This document shows, one piece after another, positions 8,699 to 17,093 of a DNA stretch of 64,000 bases. The notes beneath the pieces were generated by a model. That model was not told the DNA's origin and searched no databases. It was given only the letters and a program-made list of their open reading frames with translations. Position 1 is the first letter of the stretch; every line of letters begins with the position of its first letter. Source of the stretch: Salsuginibacillus halophilus (GTDB taxonomy: Bacteria; Bacillota; Bacilli; Bacillales; Marinococcaceae); NCBI RefSeq assembly GCF_003014715.1, contig NZ_PYAV01000003.1, positions 1 through 64,000 on the forward strand, in the 5' to 3' direction. A program made the position numbers and the translations under genes.

Positions 8699-9446
8699 AG
8701 CTGTCTCAAAAGTTATTAACAAATTATTTAATGTATATCTTATAGGACATCCCCTCAGCTTGTAGATAAACTTTAAAAAAATCGAAGGTCGACGTCACTT
8801 TTCGGCGGACACTTGCCTCGGGTACGGCCTCAACTTCCTCGAACAATGAACGTAACCAACACTACCGACGGACGCTTTCCCGAGGGCTTGGCTTCAGCTA
8901 ACTTGTTCGATTTGATTACCAATCGAACAAGTGGATCTTCAGCCTGCACTTGTCCCTCTGGGAGTCGCCGTCTTTCGTTTCGGTTACTTTTCAATTTACG
9001 GATCATCAATCATTTCCAATGGATATTGTTCGTTTTATTGCTCATGAAGCGTCATTACAAAATCGGCTCACATAGGTAAAACGCGAAAATCTTAAGATCA
9101 TTCTTTAAACAAGACAGGCGTTGTTAAACCGTCATAACAACCGAAATGCAGGCATCTTAAAAAGTGGGTCTCTTCACGTTCGGATCGTCCTACGCTATAA
9201 CGGTTCGACTTCGTATTTTATTTTACGCACAGCTCTTTCTTACACCACTGGGAAGAGCAGCGAGGCTGCTGAAGATCCCGCAATGAACGGTTTTTTCACA
9301 CGCAAGCTGAAGCGCTATCCGGCGGCAAAGCTGATAAGACGAAATCAAGTGTAAGTGCCGATTGATTCGATGTTGCACTTGTGCCATTGGTGAAAGCAAG
9401 TATATTTCTTGTGCCTATCATTGAAAATAGATCTTATGGGACAGAA
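8699..9446. repeat. Dispersed intergenic repeat, copy A
   Basis: A roughly 750-bp noncoding stretch between scpB and the next gene. Its ends are imperfect inverted repeats (GGAGCTGTCTCAAAAG on the left, CTTATGGGACAGAACC on the right). It shares three modules with copies near 58.0-58.5 kb and 61.7-62.1 kb: a GTCGCTTTTCGGCGGACGCTT-like block (8790-8815), a central block with an AACTTGTTCGATT/AATCGAACAAGT hairpin and GGGAGTCGCCGTCTTTCG (about 8870-9050), and an end block (9360-9446) matching 61661-61750 in reverse. Open frames here are short and lack ribosome binding sites. I see no transposase. Confidence 0.85.
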
Positions 9447-9458
9447 CCTTATTTATAA

Positions 9459-9995
9459 TTAAGACGTTTGATGCATCCGGCTGAAGTGGTCATCAAGCGT
9501 TTTTAATAATGAACGGCTTGCTTTTTTTATAGACTGCACCTCGCCGTTTGGGGCATCTGGATGCCCGGTAAATACCGTTTTTAAATGCCCGCGGTCTGTT
9601 TTCCAGTAAGTTTCGATGTAGTGCTTTGTGGCGTTAAAAAATTGCTGCACAGCTTGTGCTTCCTCTGGTGTGAACGCTTCAAGTAATTCCTCGCGCGTCA
9701 ATCCATTGTTTATATGGACGTTCTCAACAGCCCGCGGACGGAGTTCAGCCGTCTGCTTTTCTACAGCCTCGCGCGCCTCTAAGGCACGGCTGATCACAAA
9801 GCGCCGTAAGTTGTCTTGATGCCGCTCTGTTTCAGCTTCTGATAAAAATTCGCTGTTTTGTACCAATTTTTTAGCTTCTACGAGCAGTTGGCTCTGGGTG
9901 TAGTGCAGTTCACGCAGCTGCTTTGCGATGCGCCAGGCGGCGAAAACAAATAAAACGAGAAATAGAGCGAGCAGTGCCGTAATCACTTCCTCCAA
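9459..9995 (-). CDS. Membrane-anchored protein of unknown function
   Basis: Not recognised. The 178-residue product has one N-terminal transmembrane segment (about residues 4-22), then a long charged, probably coiled-coil region, and a C-terminal part with YIETYWKTDRGHLKTV and SRSLLKTLDDHFSRM. The start is TTG at 9995 behind AAGGAAGGA. It occupies the place of ypuI in the B. subtilis scpB-dacB interval and the C-terminus is faintly reminiscent of it, but the membrane anchor argues against a simple ortholog. It is divergent from the spoVA-type operon and could be sporulation-related; that is inference from position only. Confidence 0.7.
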   Translation of the reverse strand: MEEVITALLALFLVLFVFAAWRIAKQLRELHYTQSQLLVEAKKLVQNSEFLSEAETERHQDNLRRFVISRALEAREAVEKQTAELRPRAVENVHINNGLTREELLEAFTPEEAQAVQQFFNATKHYIETYWKTDRGHLKTVFTGHPDAPNGEVQSIKKASRSLLKTLDDHFSRMHQTS

Positions 9996-10096
9996 AAAAT
10001 CCTTCCTTTCTTAACCAATCGTTTCCACAGGTCATAATGCTTCAAGAAGCGGTGACACTAACAGGCAGTACATGTCAAAAAGCGAGGTGTTGTTTC

Positions 10097-10504
10097 TTGG
10101 GTCACATAAAAGTTTTACTTGCAGCAGCTGTTTTCACGCTTATGTTTGCAGCAACAGGTGAAGCTGCAGAAGATCAGTGCGGGCAGGGGCACGCACATAA
10201 AGCCGCCAACGCAGTTGAAGCGCTTCACGAAGTGACAGAAGCGCGAGCGGTCAGTTGTGAAAATAAGGTTTATGTAAGTGCTGAGGTAGCGCACCGTTAC
10301 AGGCTGCAACTTCCAGAAGTTAGAAAAGAGGCTACAATGGCGTTGTCAGATGCGTTTGATGATAACATCTCTTTTCATTTTTCCACGGATCTTAAAGTTT
10401 GGCAATTGCTTTCTCGGTTAGAAGCCCGTGTCAATGAAGGGGATATCACAAAAAAAGAAACGATTCGAGAGCTGACAGCAGTCGATGAACATATGAAAGG
10501 ATAG
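10097..10504 (+). CDS. YhcN/YlaJ-like sporulation protein
   Basis: A 135-residue secreted protein. The TTG at 10097 is preferred because it gives a normal signal peptide (hydrophobic core VLLAAAVFTLMFAA) behind GAGGTG; an upstream in-frame ATG at 10037 would bury it. The mature part resembles the YhcN/YlaJ spore lipoprotein family (KAANAVEALHEVTEARAV, NKVYVSAEV). No lipobox cysteine is in the standard position. It is followed 6 bases later by spoVAC, an arrangement known from spoVA2mob-type operons, which supports a forespore-membrane role. Confidence 0.7.
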   Translation: MGHIKVLLAAAVFTLMFAATGEAAEDQCGQGHAHKAANAVEALHEVTEARAVSCENKVYVSAEVAHRYRLQLPEVRKEATMALSDAFDDNISFHFSTDLKVWQLLSRLEARVNEGDITKKETIRELTAVDEHMKG

Positions 10505-10510
10505 ATCATC

Positions 10511-10966
10511 ATGGCTAACAATAAGTCGTACTATCAACAACTGGCCGACAGCCGGGCGCCAAAACGTCCATTTTGGAAAAACTGTCTGCACGCTTTTTGG
10601 GTGGGTGGTCTCATTTGTACGATCGGTCAGGCGATCCAGCTCTTTTTTATTACCTTTTTTGATTTTAACGAGCAGACGGCCGGAGATCCAACACTTGCTG
10701 TACTTATTATTACTTCCGTGTTGTTAACGAGTCTCGGGGTGTACGATAAGCTCGCGCAATTTGCCGGGGCCGGCAGTGCTGTACCGGTGACAGGGTTTGC
10801 AAACTCAATGGCAAGTGCTGCAATTGAGCACCGTACCGAAGGCTTTGTGCTCGGTGTTGGAGGTAATATGTTTAAGCTTGCCGGGTCGGTGATCGTGTTT
10901 GGAACGGTGGCCGCATTTATTGTCGCGATTATACGCATGCTGCTGGTTGAAGGAGGCATCTTGTAA
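10511..10966 (+). CDS. spoVAC: Stage V sporulation protein AC
   Basis: Membrane subunit of the SpoVA channel that moves Ca-dipicolinate into the forespore and releases it at germination; SpoVAC itself is described as a mechanosensitive channel. The 151-residue protein has the family start (KSYYQQLADSRAPKRPFWKN) and about four membrane segments, with GAGSAVPVTGFANSMASAAI near residue 90, a segment shared with SpoVAE. Second gene of the operon; its stop overlaps the spoVAD start (TAATG). Confidence 0.93.
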   Translation: MANNKSYYQQLADSRAPKRPFWKNCLHAFWVGGLICTIGQAIQLFFITFFDFNEQTAGDPTLAVLIITSVLLTSLGVYDKLAQFAGAGSAVPVTGFANSMASAAIEHRTEGFVLGVGGNMFKLAGSVIVFGTVAAFIVAIIRMLLVEGGIL

Positions 10967-11991
10967 TGAAAACTGGAAAGCAGAGTTTCAGTTATTCGCC
11001 GGCGCCGGTGATTGAGGCTTCCGGTACGGCTGGTGGACCGTTTGAAGCCGCCGGTAGTATGCGCGAGGCGTTTGATATATTATTTGATGATCTATATATG
11101 GGGATGGACTCCTTTGAAAAAGCGCAGCAGAAGCTGTTTGAAACAGCAGCTTCAGAAGCGCTCCGTCACGGTGATTTTTCTGGTTCGGATATGGATTTAT
11201 TGTTCGCCGGTGACTTAACGAATCAAATGACTTCGACTACGTTTGCCGGGCGAACACTCGGCATTCCGTATGTTGGTTTGTTTGGCGCCTGCTCTACATC
11301 GATGGAAAGTTTAGCACTCGCTGCCTTAACCGTTGCTTCTGGCGGAGCAGATCGGGTGCTGTGTGGGACTTCTAGTCACAATGCGGCGATGGAGCGGCAG
11401 TTCCGCTATCCGACAGAATACGGTGCGCAAAAACCGCCAACGGCGCAGTGGACTGCTTCAGCTGCTGGTGCGGCTGTGATCGCCGCGCCAAACGGTAAGC
11501 AAGGTCCAGTTGTAACAAAAGCAACGATTGGACGGGTGATCGACCGTGGTATTGCAGATCCTTTCAATATGGGAGCAGCAATGGCACCGGCTGCAGTGGA
11601 CACCATTGATCAACATTTTCAAGATTTTCATACAACAGCAGACGATTATGACCTCATTTTAACCGGAGATCTGGGACGGGTCGGACGCATGCTTGCCCTT
11701 GATTTATTTGCCGAAAAAAAGATCGATATGCCTGAAGAAAAACTGCAGGATGCCGGGCTCATGATTTACAGTCAGAATCAGCCTGTCAATGCCGGTGCAA
11801 GCGGCTGTGGCTGCTCGGCGGCAGTAACGTACGGCCATATTATAAAAGGGCTTGAAAGCGGCAATTTAAGCAAAGTATTAATCGCAGCTACAGGTGCTCT
11901 TTTGTCGCCGGTATCTTATCAGCAGGGAGAAACGATTCCATGCATTGCCCATGCTGTTGTGATTGAGCAGCCGAAAGGGGGAGGCGCATGA
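10966..11991 (+). CDS. spoVAD: Stage V sporulation protein AD
   Basis: Soluble, membrane-associated SpoVA subunit that binds dipicolinic acid. The 341-residue protein has the thiolase-like fold typical of SpoVAD, with [16 protein letters not shown] near residue 107 and the C-terminal [16 protein letters not shown] segment. The length is normal (about 338). The ATG overlaps the spoVAC stop, and the stop overlaps the next start (ATGA), showing tight translational coupling within the operon. Confidence 0.95.
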   Translation: MKTGKQSFSYSPAPVIEASGTAGGPFEAAGSMREAFDILFDDLYMGMDSFEKAQQKLFETAASEALRHGDFSGSDMDLLFAGDLTNQMTSTTFAGRTLGIPYVGLFGACSTSMESLALAALTVASGGADRVLCGTSSHNAAMERQFRYPTEYGAQKPPTAQWTASAAGAAVIAAPNGKQGPVVTKATIGRVIDRGIADPFNMGAAMAPAAVDTIDQHFQDFHTTADDYDLILTGDLGRVGRMLALDLFAEKKIDMPEEKLQDAGLMIYSQNQPVNAGASGCGCSAAVTYGHIIKGLESGNLSKVLIAATGALLSPVSYQQGETIPCIAHAVVIEQPKGGGA

Positions 11992-12338
11992 CATTTATTA
12001 CAGCTTTTATTGTTGGCGGGCTCATCTGTGTCGTCGGACAGGTGCTTATGGATATCTTTAAACTTACACCTGCTCATACGATGGCTTCGCTCGTTGTTGC
12101 CGGAGCGGTGCTTGATGGGGTCGGGTTGTACGAGCGGCTCATTGATTTTGCCGGAGCTGGTGCAACCGTACCGATTACAAGTTTCGGTAATGCCCTCGTC
12201 CACGGAGCGATGCAGGAAGCTGATGAAAACGGCTGGATCGGCATATTAACCGGAATTTTTGAGGTGACAAGTGCAGGTATTTCTGCAGCGATTATATTCA
12301 GCTTTATTGCAGCCCTTATTTTCCGTGCGAAAGGTTAA
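11988..12338 (+). CDS. spoVAEb: Stage V sporulation protein AE (SpoVAEb)
   Basis: A small SpoVA membrane subunit of 116 residues with three to four hydrophobic segments. It contains [20 protein letters not shown] (about 63-82), homologous to the SpoVAC segment. The operon here is YhcN-like, spoVAC, spoVAD, spoVAEb without spoVAA, spoVAB, spoVAEa or spoVAF, the reduced set typical of accessory spoVA operons such as spoVA2mob rather than the complete heptacistronic operon. Confidence 0.93.
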   Translation: MTFITAFIVGGLICVVGQVLMDIFKLTPAHTMASLVVAGAVLDGVGLYERLIDFAGAGATVPITSFGNALVHGAMQEADENGWIGILTGIFEVTSAGISAAIIFSFIAALIFRAKG

Positions 12339-12343
12339 ATCTT

Positions 12344-13042
12344 TTAATGGTGAAACGGCTGTACCGGTTGTGCGTCTTTAGGTGACATAAACAAACTGCC
12401 GTCTTCTCCAGCAAAAACGATAAATGATTGATCGACAGAACGCCCAAGCGTATTTTCCACATGTTGTTTGGAAAGTCCTAACGACTGTAGTGTCGTTTCT
12501 GCCCAGCGTCCGTCAACAAAGATTGGATACGTCGTGACTGTAACCGCCGGAGCATCAGCTTTATCTTGAAAACGAAGCGGGCGCGCATTGTCATATGGCT
12601 TTACCGACAAACTTCCTGTACCTTCAAGCACTCCCGTTTGCACGTCGCGGATATCAAAAATCCCTTGGGCGCGGAGAAGCTGCAATATATTTTCCGCACT
12701 GTAATGAATTGATTTCAGGCTGTTTTCAAGAAGAACGCCGTTTTCGATCACAACCGTCGGTGAAAACGTGATTCGTTTTTTTAACCAAGACATCCGGAGC
12801 ATTCCGTTTACGACAAGTTTTTGTAACAAGGCGATGGCAATAATCGCAAATGCAGTATGTGTATGTGAGATTGACGGATCGGCAATGTCTGCCCCGGTGA
12901 CAGAACCGAGGGATAAAATGATGAGAAAATCAAAAATAGGCAGCTCGCTAATCGAACGTTTACCCATAAATATGGCAGCAGCAAGCAGCAAAGGGAAAAT
13001 GGTTATGATACGTCCGAGGATGAGCAAATTGTCTTCAAGCAT
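12344..13042 (-). CDS. DUF421 / YetF-family membrane protein
   Basis: A 232-residue protein with three N-terminal membrane helices and a cytosolic DUF421 domain. Family marks are FLIILSLGSVTGADIADPSI, SPTVVIENG and the C-terminal variant VDGRWAETTLQSLGLSKQ. The ATG at 13042 lies 8 bases after AAGGAGG; an ATG 6 bases upstream is too close to the site. A DUF421/YetF gene is part of spoVA2mob-type spore heat-resistance operons; here it is convergent with the spoVA genes, with stops only 6 bp apart. Its biochemical function is not settled. Confidence 0.88.
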   Translation of the reverse strand: MLEDNLLILGRIITIFPLLLAAAIFMGKRSISELPIFDFLIILSLGSVTGADIADPSISHTHTAFAIIAIALLQKLVVNGMLRMSWLKKRITFSPTVVIENGVLLENSLKSIHYSAENILQLLRAQGIFDIRDVQTGVLEGTGSLSVKPYDNARPLRFQDKADAPAVTVTTYPIFVDGRWAETTLQSLGLSKQHVENTLGRSVDQSFIVFAGEDGSLFMSPKDAQPVQPFHH

Positions 13043-13100
13043 AGCCATTACCTCCTTTTTGCTGCTTTTAGTCTGCCCGGTTTTGCATGGTTTAAGACGG

Positions 13101-13128
13101 GCATAACTTGTCCGTTGATACATACAAT
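13101..13128 (+). promoter_or_regulatory. Candidate sigma-E promoter of dacB-spmA-spmB
   Basis: A GCATAAC -35-like element (13101-13107) and CATACAAT -10 (13121-13128) match mother-cell sigma-E sites in sequence and approximate spacing, 35 bases before the dacB start. B. subtilis dacB is sigma-E dependent. Confidence 0.5.
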
Positions 13129-13162
13129 GCTACTAACTCATGCCACACAAAAGGAGTCGTCG

Positions 13163-14269
13163 ATGAAAACTACAGCGCTGTGCTTACTTAGTTTACTTCT
13201 TATCTATACTGCAGTACTGCCGGCTGAAACAGCATCAGCAGTGTCCGCAGAATCTGCCGTAGTAATGGAGCAGGAGAGCGGCCGGGTTTTGTACGGTAAA
13301 GACGAAACAAAACAGATGCGGATTGCAAGCATTACAAAAATCATGACAGCTGTTGTTGCCCTTGAGGAGGCAGAGATTGATGATATGGTTCAAATCTCAC
13401 AAAACGCAGCCGGTACAGAAGGGTCTTCATTATATTTAGAACCGGGAGATGAAATGAAACTTGAAGATTTGTTGTACGGTTTAATGCTTCGCTCTGGTAA
13501 TGATGCAGCGGTTGCGATTGCAGAACACGCCGGTGAAACGCTTGATGGCTTTGTTTATTTAATGAACAAAAAAGCTGAGGAGATCGGGATGGCGGGTACT
13601 CGGTTTCAAAATCCACACGGGCTTGATGATCACGAAGAACATCATTCAACGGCATTTGATATGGCGTTATTGACCCGCTACGCGATGAATAATGAAGAGT
13701 TCCGTGAAATTTCCGGCACAACGCATCATTCAGCACCGAATGAGCGGGAGGCGTGGGACCATTCCTGGAAGAATAAAAATAAACTGCTCACTGGATTGTA
13801 CGAGCATGCCACCGGTGGAAAAACAGGTTACACAAAGCGGGCGAAGCGGACACTTGTGTCAACCGCAGAAAAAAATGATACAGAACTGATTGCGGTTACG
13901 TTAAACGCGCCAAGTGACTGGAATGACCACATTCAAATGTTTGAAACCGCGTTTGCAGCATTTCAGCCGATAACGCTAGCTGAACCTGGTAAACAGCCGG
14001 TGTTAAGTGCAGAGCTGCAGGAAGAAGCTTACGTTCACGATCAGGTTACGTATCCATTAAATGCGGAAGAACAAGCAGAATTAACCTCAAAATTTATTCG
14101 CTTCTCTCAACGTGACATGGCGCACCGCGGCGATGGTTCCATGGGGAGGTGGCAGTTTATGCTTGACGGTGAAGTGGTAGCAGAAGCGAAAGTTTACCGG
14201 GAAGAAGCCGAAAGCCCACCTACGTTTTTAGAGCGGATCAACCGGCTTTTACGGATGCTGAAGGAGTGA
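13163..14269 (+). CDS. dacB: D-alanyl-D-alanine carboxypeptidase of spore cortex synthesis (PBP5*-type)
   Basis: Penicillin-binding DD-carboxypeptidase that trims cortex peptidoglycan and limits cross-linking. The 368-residue protein begins with a signal peptide and has all three active-site motifs: SITK, SGN (RSGNDAAVAI) and KTG (GGKTGYTKRAKRTL). The ATG at 13163 follows AAAGGAG; an upstream in-frame ATG at 13115 has no site and would spoil the signal peptide. Orthology with dacB rather than dacA or dacF rests on its place directly before spmA-spmB. Confidence 0.92.
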   Translation: MKTTALCLLSLLLIYTAVLPAETASAVSAESAVVMEQESGRVLYGKDETKQMRIASITKIMTAVVALEEAEIDDMVQISQNAAGTEGSSLYLEPGDEMKLEDLLYGLMLRSGNDAAVAIAEHAGETLDGFVYLMNKKAEEIGMAGTRFQNPHGLDDHEEHHSTAFDMALLTRYAMNNEEFREISGTTHHSAPNEREAWDHSWKNKNKLLTGLYEHATGGKTGYTKRAKRTLVSTAEKNDTELIAVTLNAPSDWNDHIQMFETAFAAFQPITLAEPGKQPVLSAELQEEAYVHDQVTYPLNAEEQAELTSKFIRFSQRDMAHRGDGSMGRWQFMLDGEVVAEAKVYREEAESPPTFLERINRLLRMLKE

Positions 14270-14273
14270 GCAG

Positions 14274-14867
14274 ATGATTAATGTCATCTGGGCAGTCATG
14301 CTGATCACCGGATTTGTCTTTGCTGCAGTAAATGGGAGGATGGAAGAAGTTAACGAAGCGTTATTTACCGGGGCAGAAGAAGCGGTCACCATTTGTATCG
14401 GCTTGATCGGTATCTTAGTTTTTTGGCTCGGGGTGATGCGCATTGCTGAAAAAGGCGGTGTTTTACGGATGCTCAGCCGGATGCTTGCACCGGTGACGGC
14501 AAAAATTTTTCCGGAAGTGCCAAAAGAACATCCGGCGATGGGTTATATTTTATCAAATATGAGTGCGAATATGTTTGGGCTCGGCAATGCGGCAACGCCG
14601 ATGGGGATTAAAGCGATGGAAGAGTTAAAACATTTAAACGGCGGCCGTGATGAGCCGAGCCGGTCTATGATTACACTGCTTGCATTGAATACGGCCAGTT
14701 TAACGCTGATTCCGACGACGGTCATTTCAATCCGGATGAATTATAACTCGGCCAACCCGGCTGAAATAGTCGGGACAACGTTAGTCGCAACATTCTGCTC
14801 TACGGTCATGGCGCTTTTGATTGATCGTTATTTTCATTGGCGCCGTGTACGAAAACATACACCGTAA
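14274..14867 (+). CDS. spmA: Spore maturation protein A
   Basis: A 197-residue polytopic membrane protein of the nucleoside-recognition (Gate) family, involved with SpmB and DacB in dehydration and maturation of the spore core. Family segments are SNMSANMFGLGNAATPMGIK (about 98-117) and LNTASLTLIPTTVISIR. It starts 4 bases after dacB. A three-gene dacB-spmA-spmB operon is the known arrangement in B. subtilis. Confidence 0.95.
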   Translation: MINVIWAVMLITGFVFAAVNGRMEEVNEALFTGAEEAVTICIGLIGILVFWLGVMRIAEKGGVLRMLSRMLAPVTAKIFPEVPKEHPAMGYILSNMSANMFGLGNAATPMGIKAMEELKHLNGGRDEPSRSMITLLALNTASLTLIPTTVISIRMNYNSANPAEIVGTTLVATFCSTVMALLIDRYFHWRRVRKHTP

Positions 14868-14887
14868 GTGAAAAAGGGGGAGGGTGT

Positions 14888-15427
14888 ATGGGCTGGGTGA
14901 CAGTCGTTTCGATGTGGTTTCTGCCGGTTTTAATCACACTCATTTTGCTGCAGGCGGCCCGCCGGCGGGTGCCTGCTTATGAAACATTTGTTGACGGGGC
15001 GAAAGAAGGGTTTCATCTTGCGGTTTCGATCATTCCATTTCTTGCCGGTATGATGGTTGCCATTCACGTGTTTCGCGCTTCAGGTGCTATGGAAGTATTG
15101 ATTCAAAGCCTTGAGCCAGTGCTTGCACTTGTCGGTATACCGGCTGAAATTGTACCACTTGCGCTCATGCGTCCAATATCGGGCACAGGTGCCCTTGGGT
15201 TAACGAGTGATTTAATTGCAACGTATGGACCGGATTCTTTCATCGGCCGTCTCGCTTCAACCATGCAGGGGAGTACGGATACAACCCTTTACGTTTTAAC
15301 GGTATATTTTGGTGCTGTCGGTATTAAAAAAGCTGGAGATGCATTAAAAGTCGGTCTGCTTGCTGATGTGTGCGGCATTATTGCAGCGGTGGTCGTTGTG
15401 ACACTTGTGTTTGGTGCAGCGATGTAA
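14888..15427 (+). CDS. spmB: Spore maturation protein B
   Basis: A 179-residue membrane protein of the Gate family, partner of SpmA in spore core dehydration. The segments VDGAKEGFHLAVSIIPFLAG and MRPISGTGALGLTSDLIATY are characteristic. The ATG at 14888 follows GGGGGAGGGTGT 20 bases after the spmA stop; an in-frame ATG at 14837 lies inside spmA and is rejected. In B. subtilis spmB is followed by rluB; here rluB is 28 kb away. Confidence 0.95.
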   Translation: MGWVTVVSMWFLPVLITLILLQAARRRVPAYETFVDGAKEGFHLAVSIIPFLAGMMVAIHVFRASGAMEVLIQSLEPVLALVGIPAEIVPLALMRPISGTGALGLTSDLIATYGPDSFIGRLASTMQGSTDTTLYVLTVYFGAVGIKKAGDALKVGLLADVCGIIAAVVVVTLVFGAAM

Positions 15428-15467
15428 CTTAGCTGAACGATGAAACTTTAAAGCTATGAATTAATGT

Positions 15468-15493
15468 GTTTATTTTTGTCGAAATTAGGGGAG
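15468..15493 (+). promoter_or_regulatory. Possible sigma-B-like promoter
   Basis: GTTTAT (15468-15473), 14 bp, GGGGAG (15488-15493) resembles GTTTAA-N14-GGGWAW general-stress promoters. A better match with the same geometry precedes the paralogous gene at 21040. Confidence 0.35.
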
Positions 15494-15537
15494 AAATATT
15501 GTGAAAGTTATACAACAAAGAAGATGGGAGAGCCGGG

Positions 15538-15837
15538 ATGAAGCAGCCAAACATTTTCATGAACGCAAGCGCAAGAGCCTGGGTGCTGCGCATGGGCGGC
15601 ATATTTACGATTCATATCAGCTCGGTAACAACACAGGATAAGTCCTCGGCTGCAATAGCACAGGCGTGCATGCTCGGTCCTCCAAAGTTCACCGCAGATT
15701 ATACGTCACAGCAGCATCAAGGAGCACTCGTTTATGTTCATCGCGGGCTGCAAATGCAAAACGCACCATTACAAGTCATGTTAAATGACGAAAATGAACT
15801 CATTGTGCACCGTCGTGTTGAGGTGGAAAGCGTCTAA
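15538..15837 (+). CDS. Small protein paralogous to the product at 21040-21351
   Basis: A 99-residue protein, not firmly assigned. It shares ARAWVLRMGGIFTI / TRAWIMKRGGIVTI and GALVYVHRGLQMQNAPLQV / GTLVYVHQGVRQKNKPIKL with the gene 5.5 kb downstream, so the two are paralogs. The order of elements recalls the HesB/IscA-like 'CC/Se motif' (seleno)protein family, but no cysteine pair is present where that motif would be; one Cys lies near residue 44. ATG behind GGGAGAG. A terminator overlaps the 3' end. Confidence 0.7.
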   Translation: MKQPNIFMNASARAWVLRMGGIFTIHISSVTTQDKSSAAIAQACMLGPPKFTADYTSQQHQGALVYVHRGLQMQNAPLQVMLNDENELIVHRRVEVESV

Positions 15838-15853
15838 GTGAGGCGCTTTTTTT
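15827..15853 (+). terminator. Terminator after the 15538 gene
   Basis: AAAGCGTC/GGCGCTTT stem overlapping the stop codon, followed by a run of seven T. Confidence 0.65.
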
Positions 15854-15945
15854 AATGAGAACACGTTTCGTGAAATTGTATTCAACCCCCTTATGTTATG
15901 CTCGTATTAAATGAAGTTGTCCAAGGATGTAAAGGTGGATCAAGC

Positions 15946-16818
15946 ATGTGGAAGTACTACATATTTTTAATTGTTGTTGTGATGATGTTTTCCGGAAACC
16001 TTGTTGTCGGAAAATATGTGAACGAGCTGCCGGCAACGACTGTCGCGTTGATAAGAAATTTGATTGCGTTTTTCGTCATTTTACCGTTTGGTTATCAACA
16101 GATCAAACAACAATGGCCGAGCTTTAAACATAACTGGGTTCCATTAATGGGATATGCGATCACCGGGATCACAACCTTTAATGTACTCGTTTATTTATCT
16201 TTAAATTACACGTCATCAACAAATGCTGGCATAGTTGAAGCAACCACACCGGTGTTTGCCATGATTTTAGGCTACATCTTCTTAAAGGAACGTTTAACAC
16301 GCAAGCAAGTATTAGGCGTTTTCATCAGTTTAATCGGTGCGGTCTGGGTCATGGTTGAAGGCTCACTTACAGTGCTTGTCAATTTGGCTGTTAACCGAGG
16401 CGATTTCATTATGCTCATGGCTGTAATCTCCTGGGCGTTTTACACGTTACTGATTCAACAACATAACCATAAGTTTCCCCTGCTTGGGGCGATGGTTGTG
16501 ATGCTTTTTTTCGGTAACCTGCTTTTAATTCCGTTTGTATTTGTCGGGTGGTCGAGCGGTCTTCCGGAAGGATTGTTTCAACCTGAGCTGATCGCCGGCT
16601 TGTTGTATTTAGGCATTTTTCCATCAGTTGTCGCTTTGATGTTGTGGACACGAGCTGTTGCTGCAGTCGGTCCTTCCAAAGCAAGCGTCTTCTTAAATTT
16701 ATTGCCGGTCTTTACGATGATCGGCGCGGTGTTGTTTTTAGGCGAAGCCATTACAGCCGCACAAATCGTTGGCGGCGCAATCGCCGTTTCAGGTGTGATT
16801 TTAGCTATGCGACAATGA
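15946..16818 (+). CDS. EamA/DMT-superfamily transporter
   Basis: A 290-residue membrane protein with about ten hydrophobic helices and two EamA repeats (residues about 5-135 and 150-288). Typical segments are NELPATTVALIRNLIAFFVI and the repeat-end motif TPVFAMILGYIFLKERLTRK, mirrored by LPVFTMIGAVLFLGEAITAA. Such proteins export amino acids or metabolites; the substrate cannot be told from sequence. The ATG at 15946 follows AAAGGTGG; an upstream in-frame ATG (15898) has no ribosome binding site. Monocistronic, no clear partner. Confidence 0.9.
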   Translation: MWKYYIFLIVVVMMFSGNLVVGKYVNELPATTVALIRNLIAFFVILPFGYQQIKQQWPSFKHNWVPLMGYAITGITTFNVLVYLSLNYTSSTNAGIVEATTPVFAMILGYIFLKERLTRKQVLGVFISLIGAVWVMVEGSLTVLVNLAVNRGDFIMLMAVISWAFYTLLIQQHNHKFPLLGAMVVMLFFGNLLLIPFVFVGWSSGLPEGLFQPELIAGLLYLGIFPSVVALMLWTRAVAAVGPSKASVFLNLLPVFTMIGAVLFLGEAITAAQIVGGAIAVSGVILAMRQ

Positions 16819-17093
16819 ATCGCAGACAGAATACGGGGGCGTTTAGAGAAACGATGGCTGACATGCTGGCTATGATACATAGAGGTGCTTGCAGCTGTTC
16901 ATTTTTTCTACAACATTCTTTGTAGCGCAACGAAAGCCGCAAGCATGAAATGGATGTTTTTTAATGAAGGCAGTATATGATTTAGCGACTGTAAAGCCGT
17001 CACCCTTATAGATGAAATGCTTTTGCGAAGCTCTTTGAGACACCAACTGACCTATAGAAGCCGGATGCTCACCTCGTGTATGAAATGATGGAA

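Noticed and set aside
8813-9354. Short plus-strand open frames in the interval after scpB
   Set aside because: They lie in dispersed repeat copy A, are not conserved between copies, and lack ribosome binding sites.
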